From the NCBI GenBank assembly GCA_946803715.1, contig CAMPET010000185.1:95377-145187 (forward strand): 49,811 nucleotides of DNA, given 5' to 3'. How positions within the stretch are numbered: the stretch's first letter is position 1; every line of letters begins with the position of its first letter. This DNA comes from Beroe ovata (lineage: Eukaryota > Ctenophora > Nuda > Beroida > Beroidae). Shown piece after piece: positions 46,429-49,811 of this stretch. The position numbers and the translations under genes were made by a program. The notes beneath the pieces are model-generated. The model was not told where the DNA came from. It did not search any database and was given only the letters and a program-made list of their open reading frames with translations.

Positions 46429-46643
46429 AAGTTGATTTTGTGCATATCATATTCACTGTAGCGTTTTGCATTGTGTCGAGTCTTAGCATTTTTTACAATA
46501 TCAAAAACCTAATTTGTTATGTTTATAGTTTGAAATGACTTGATACTCCCTCTATGCTTTCACGGGGAGGCAACAGATATGATGTAAAATATAGATGTGT
46601 TTAAATAAGTAATAACTGAATGATCTCATGTCATTTTTCTTGC
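46429..46643. repeat. duplicate of 44733-44950 (contig overlap)
   Basis: Sequence from AAGTTGATTTTGTGCATATC onwards matches the end of the contig before 44951 with about one substitution, then continues into unique sequence. This indicates that the contigs ending at 44950 and starting at 46429 overlap. Confidence 0.88.
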
Positions 46644-46755
46644 CTTGCTCGGCAATCGGATTATGTCTCGGGCAAATATCATACCGGATCGCGAAGGAAC
46701 GACGGTTCTGGATCTGCGTCCTTGACTACATGAAGTTGTCATGACAACATACTTT

Positions 46756-47934
46756 TCAACTGCTCCTACACTGTTCCACAGAACTGTCCCTCACAAACTT
46801 GAGTTTCCGTGCCAGATTTCCGCTTATTCGTCTCAAAGTCCGTATTGTGAGTATAAAGACGAGAGGAGAAACGCCTATGGAAACTTGGAGGACTGAGTAG
46901 AAAATGTCAAAGAATATCGAGATGTGGCTCTCTCCAACGATCCCTGAGGTAATCCTGACAGTCAGAACTGTCGTTATAGCCCAGGGCACGGCCGTGAAAA
47001 AGTACACGGCCAAAGTGATGATTATAGACCACGGAATACTCCTCTGTTCCCCGATTTTGATCGATTTTTCGGATTTCTCCTCCGTGCTGGACGTCACTAG
47101 AATACGGTGTGATCGCTTAGCCGCCACGGCGAGTCTGTAGATGAAAAAGTAGATCGTTACAACTGATGCGAACGGAAGAGTGAATCCAATCCCAATGAGG
47201 AGACCGTAGAAGACGCGGCAGCTCGGTTGGAATTTTGACTCCATGAAGCCACAGAAGCGGACAAAACCGTACTCGCTCGTGAATAGTCGAGTTTCACAAA
47301 GTCCCAGGGACGGTGAAGCTGCTACGAGTCCGCATATCAGCATCGCGAAACTAAGAGCTAGTATCTGAAACCTTATCTTGAGATAGAGGGAGTGAGAGAA
47401 TGGGAAAACTAGGAAAACATACCGCACAATGGTAATGATCAGGATGCAATAACCGGGTAACATCATGGAGAAGATCTGGATCGCTGCTTTGATCTGGCAT
47501 CTCCTATCGGACTGATCTCCGGGATTGCCGATTTCCACCACCCATGACACAGTTAGAGAGAGGAGGAGGAGAAGTTGGGACGCGAGGTAGAAGAGAATCG
47601 AAATGAACACGTGCATCAAGTCCCGACAATGCCTCGTGATAATGAACGTTATGAAGACACCGGATAGCAGAAAACAGAGGTAACTGGGGCCAACCGTCCA
47701 TTGACTGACTGTCAATTCGTACTCGGCTTGGAATGGGTTGACTGCCAAATCATCGATTAGAAGCATCGTTGTGGTGGCTGGTTCCGTTGTCATGGCAACT
47801 GGTGGTTCCTCCTGGGGTGGTACTGTCTGTGCGATGGTCGGTTCTATCGTGTACGTGGTAAAGGAGGTGGTCGTCAAGTTCTGAGTAATATTTGACATTA
47901 ACTCCTGCAGAACGCCAGTTTTGAGGAAATGCAA
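46756..47934 (-). CDS. class-A-like seven-transmembrane receptor (GPCR)
   Basis: A single exon encodes 392 residues from ATG 47934, or 379 from the second ATG at 47895 (MSNITQNLT), which has two N-glycosylation sites and may be the real start. A Thr-rich extracellular N-terminus of about 75 residues precedes seven hydrophobic segments: TM1 YLCFLLSGVFITFII, TM2 FISILFYLASQLLLLLS, TM3 IFSMMLPGYCILIITIV, TM4 ILALSFAMLICGLVAAS, TM5 YGLLIGIGFTLPFASVV, TM6 IIITLAVYFFTAVPWAI and TM7 IFYSVLQVSIGVSPLVF. TM3 ends IVRY in place of E/DRY, TM6 has VPW in place of CWxP, and TM7 reads SPLVF where NPxxY is usual. Cys pairs before TM3 and in loop 2 could form the standard disulfide. The ligand is unknown. Confidence 0.82.
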   Translation of the reverse strand: MHFLKTGVLQELMSNITQNLTTTSFTTYTIEPTIAQTVPPQEEPPVAMTTEPATTTMLLIDDLAVNPFQAEYELTVSQWTVGPSYLCFLLSGVFITFIITRHCRDLMHVFISILFYLASQLLLLLSLTVSWVVEIGNPGDQSDRRCQIKAAIQIFSMMLPGYCILIITIVRYVFLVFPFSHSLYLKIRFQILALSFAMLICGLVAASPSLGLCETRLFTSEYGFVRFCGFMESKFQPSCRVFYGLLIGIGFTLPFASVVTIYFFIYRLAVAAKRSHRILVTSSTEEKSEKSIKIGEQRSIPWSIIITLAVYFFTAVPWAITTVLTVRITSGIVGESHISIFFDIFYSVLQVSIGVSPLVFILTIRTLRRISGNLARKLKFVRDSSVEQCRSS

Positions 47935-48045
47935 CTCAATCCATCATCAATCATCATTAATTTGCAATAATTTCATTAATAATTAATCAATAATTAATTT
48001 CTCAACGAATCTGTCTAATAAATTTCTACCATTTTAGCAGGTGCC

Positions 48046-48166
48046 ATGGCATTTCCTATGATAAACGACTCCTATCAGACAATCAGGAGTCGTCGCCCAG
48101 CATTCCAAAGAAGTCGAGAATTGGAGGACCTCAGCACTCCCGCAATAGAGACTTTGAGATTATCAA
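48046..48166 (+). CDS. probable first coding exon of an unidentified gene
   Basis: An AG acceptor at 48039-48040 is followed by GCCATGG, a good initiation context. The frame encodes MAFPMINDSYQTIRSRR and continues basic and polar for 40 codons to a consensus donor A|GTGAGT at 48167. The exon ends in phase 1. The following exon is not visible because the contig breaks at 48784. It starts about 110 bases from the GPCR on the other strand. Too short to identify. Confidence 0.4.
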
Positions 48167-48761
48167 GTGAGTAATTACTTGGTCATCAGCTTAATATTAA
48201 TGCATGAATTGAATGATGATAATATCTCACTTAACTTGAACTATATTATATTGATCTCGAATCAAGAACAACTAACAAAAGTGACGATATACGGCGTGTT
48301 TGTCTACTCAAATGAAACTTTGACTTACGCATGACTAAACGACGAAAATAAACTCGTAGACTAGTGCATTATATAGGTCGCTTTAACTTAACTATTCTGC
48401 CGTAATTAGTCGATCTAATGCATGAAATACGCTTACTTGGTCAGTATCTTGCACTGTGCAATCTGTAAATTGGAATTAGGCAAATATCATAGCTGTTTTA
48501 ACTAGTTGTGAAACTTCGCTGAGAACTATAGTTTGGATTATGTTTGTGCATATGATATTGCGTCTTTTGATGATCCAGTAAATCCCTAAGCGTTGAGGAG
48601 TGTGGATATTTCATCAAGTTGAACATATTACACCCGTAAATTGGGGTACCTAATTAGTTGAGTAGCAGATCCTCTTTTGATATGCAAACTCAAACTTACT
48701 TCAACATCGAGCACAGCATACAACCTACCTAGCTTACTGATGAGTGTGTCAGTGTCAGTTT

Positions 48762-48783
48762 GTGTGTGTGTGTGTGTGTGTGT
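48762..48783. repeat. TG microsatellite at contig end
   Basis: (TG)n that runs into the single n at 48784. The same CAGTGTCAGTTTG(TG)n sequence starts the contig after 49594. Confidence 0.95.
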
Positions 48784-48784
48784 N

Positions 48785-49593
48785 AAGTAGGGCCCTACCT
48801 AGCCTACCTTGATCGTCGATAAAGGAGCTTGAAAGTACTCGAATTGATTGATAACTCATGGCGCTGAATCGCATCACAACTTCTGAATATAGCTCACATA
48901 CCTATCCCATGATATAACCAGAAAACATAATATACCTATCCCTTGATATACCCAGAAAACACAGTGCTGGCACTGCAGTAACGTACCCGTAGCAGTAGAG
49001 GATACTTCAGGATTCTCTGGATTGGTCTGTGCAGGAACTCTGATAACGGAAAGAAGTGTTTCAACTCCCTCTTACAGTCCTGTATAAACTGTGACGTCTG
49101 TTCTTCCTTCTGCAGACTAGAGATCAGACTCAGCGACCTGGAGAATATAGTGATTGTTTGAATACCTGGTATAGAACTTAGAAGTATAGAAGATGAGATT
49201 GAGGATCAAATTAATAAATGAAGAGCTGGTATGTAATAAGTGAGATGTCTGAACTCTGAAGAGAGGGAATTGGGATCTGAAGTGAGGAATTCGGGATCAA
49301 AGAAAAAGTCGGTCGTTCTCCATGTCTCCATGATACTACTTTACTACTCGGAAGTTGGAATTCCAGAGAAAAAGCATATTACAATCAGTAATTTGAGTGA
49401 AGATTTTCTTCTATTTTCATCCCTTACTTCACGAAAAGTATGCTAAACAATGAAGTATGCTATAACAATGAACTTTGTTCGACATTCACGCGCAGCCAAC
49501 ACTATTTGAAGTTATAATATACACAGAACGGCATTCACTGAAATTGCTATGAAATGTTGGGGTTTTGCCAAAAATACTTACTGGGGAACTTTT
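48785..49593 (-). other. second copy of the RhoGEF DH-exon region
   Basis: Matches 28362-29302 along its whole length at very high identity. It includes the DH exon with the QRILKYPLLLR segment and the start of exon 29337-29291. The 13-bp minisatellite is reduced from 15 units to one, and small indels occur. It is bounded by single n's at 48784 and 49594. Probably the other allele of the DH region placed in the wrong gap; a real partial duplication is the alternative. Confidence 0.85.
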
Positions 49594-49594
49594 N

Positions 49595-49811
49595 TGTGAG
49601 TGTCAGTGTCAGTTTGTGTGTGTGTGTGTGTGCGTCTGCATGTCTGTGCCTCTGTGTGTACTGTGTATATGTGTATGTGTTTGTGTCGGGAAAGATAAAA
49701 GATGATAAGTATTCAAATCAAAGCCTATCATCGTATATACAGAATGTGGCTATGAAGTATATGGAAGCTAAGAGATGCAATTACTAGATGGTACAAAGGG
49801 GGGGGGGGGTA
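49595..49811. other. TG repeat and window end
   Basis: Starts with CAGTGTCAGTTTG(TG)n as at 48740-48783 and ends in a run of G (49798-49809). No gene recognised. Confidence 0.7.

Overview
This is a eukaryotic, almost certainly animal (metazoan) genomic window. Genes are split by short GT-AG introns. The set includes a STIL-like centriole protein, a DH-PH RhoGEF, CD73-type ecto-5'-nucleotidases, a seven-transmembrane receptor and a terminal nucleotidyltransferase. Micro- and minisatellites are dense. An invertebrate with a moderately compact, highly heterozygous genome fits best, and a sponge or another early-branching animal is possible, but the species cannot be fixed from sequence alone. 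The sequence is a scaffold of seven pieces: 1-21613, 21615-35261, 35349-44950, 44952-46427, 46429-48783, 48785-49593 and 49595-49811. They are separated by an 87-base N run and by five single n's. Several of these joins duplicate sequence and look like unmerged alleles or misplaced small contigs.

Layout. 441-2169 (+): 3' half of a STIL-like gene. 3210-4284 (-): four-EF-hand calmodulin-like protein, convergent with the first gene. 4.3-9.1 kb: non-coding, with palindromic TGTACA clusters, a CA repeat and a 20-bp minisatellite. 9139-37626 (-): one large DH-PH RhoGEF gene of 23 exons whose reading phases join without conflict, giving about 1,490 residues. Its intron between 27901 and 16016 holds three other genes: a secreted cysteine-containing protein (17222-18359, -) and a divergent pair of 5'-nucleotidases (19181-21190, - and 25444-27543, +). 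38-40.4 kb: non-coding with repeats. 40419-43023 (+): nucleotidyltransferase of the non-canonical poly(A)/poly(U) polymerase type with an unrecognised C-terminal region. 43-46.7 kb: non-coding, including three units of a 172-bp satellite. 46756-47934 (-): class-A-like GPCR. 48046-48166 (+): a probable first coding exon starting about 110 bases from the GPCR start. 48785-49593: a second copy of part of the RhoGEF DH region.

The genes do not form a pathway. The most interesting signals are structural. The RhoGEF ends in a basic Ser/Pro tail with three SxIP-type (EB1-binding) motifs. The two nucleotidases share a nearly identical internal tract of about 290 bp inside otherwise diverged sequence (gene conversion), and differ in a C-terminal GPI-type signal and in substrate-pocket residues. 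A nucleosome-length satellite ends exactly at a contig break. All exon boundaries were read by eye from splice consensus and phase; no transcript or database evidence was available.
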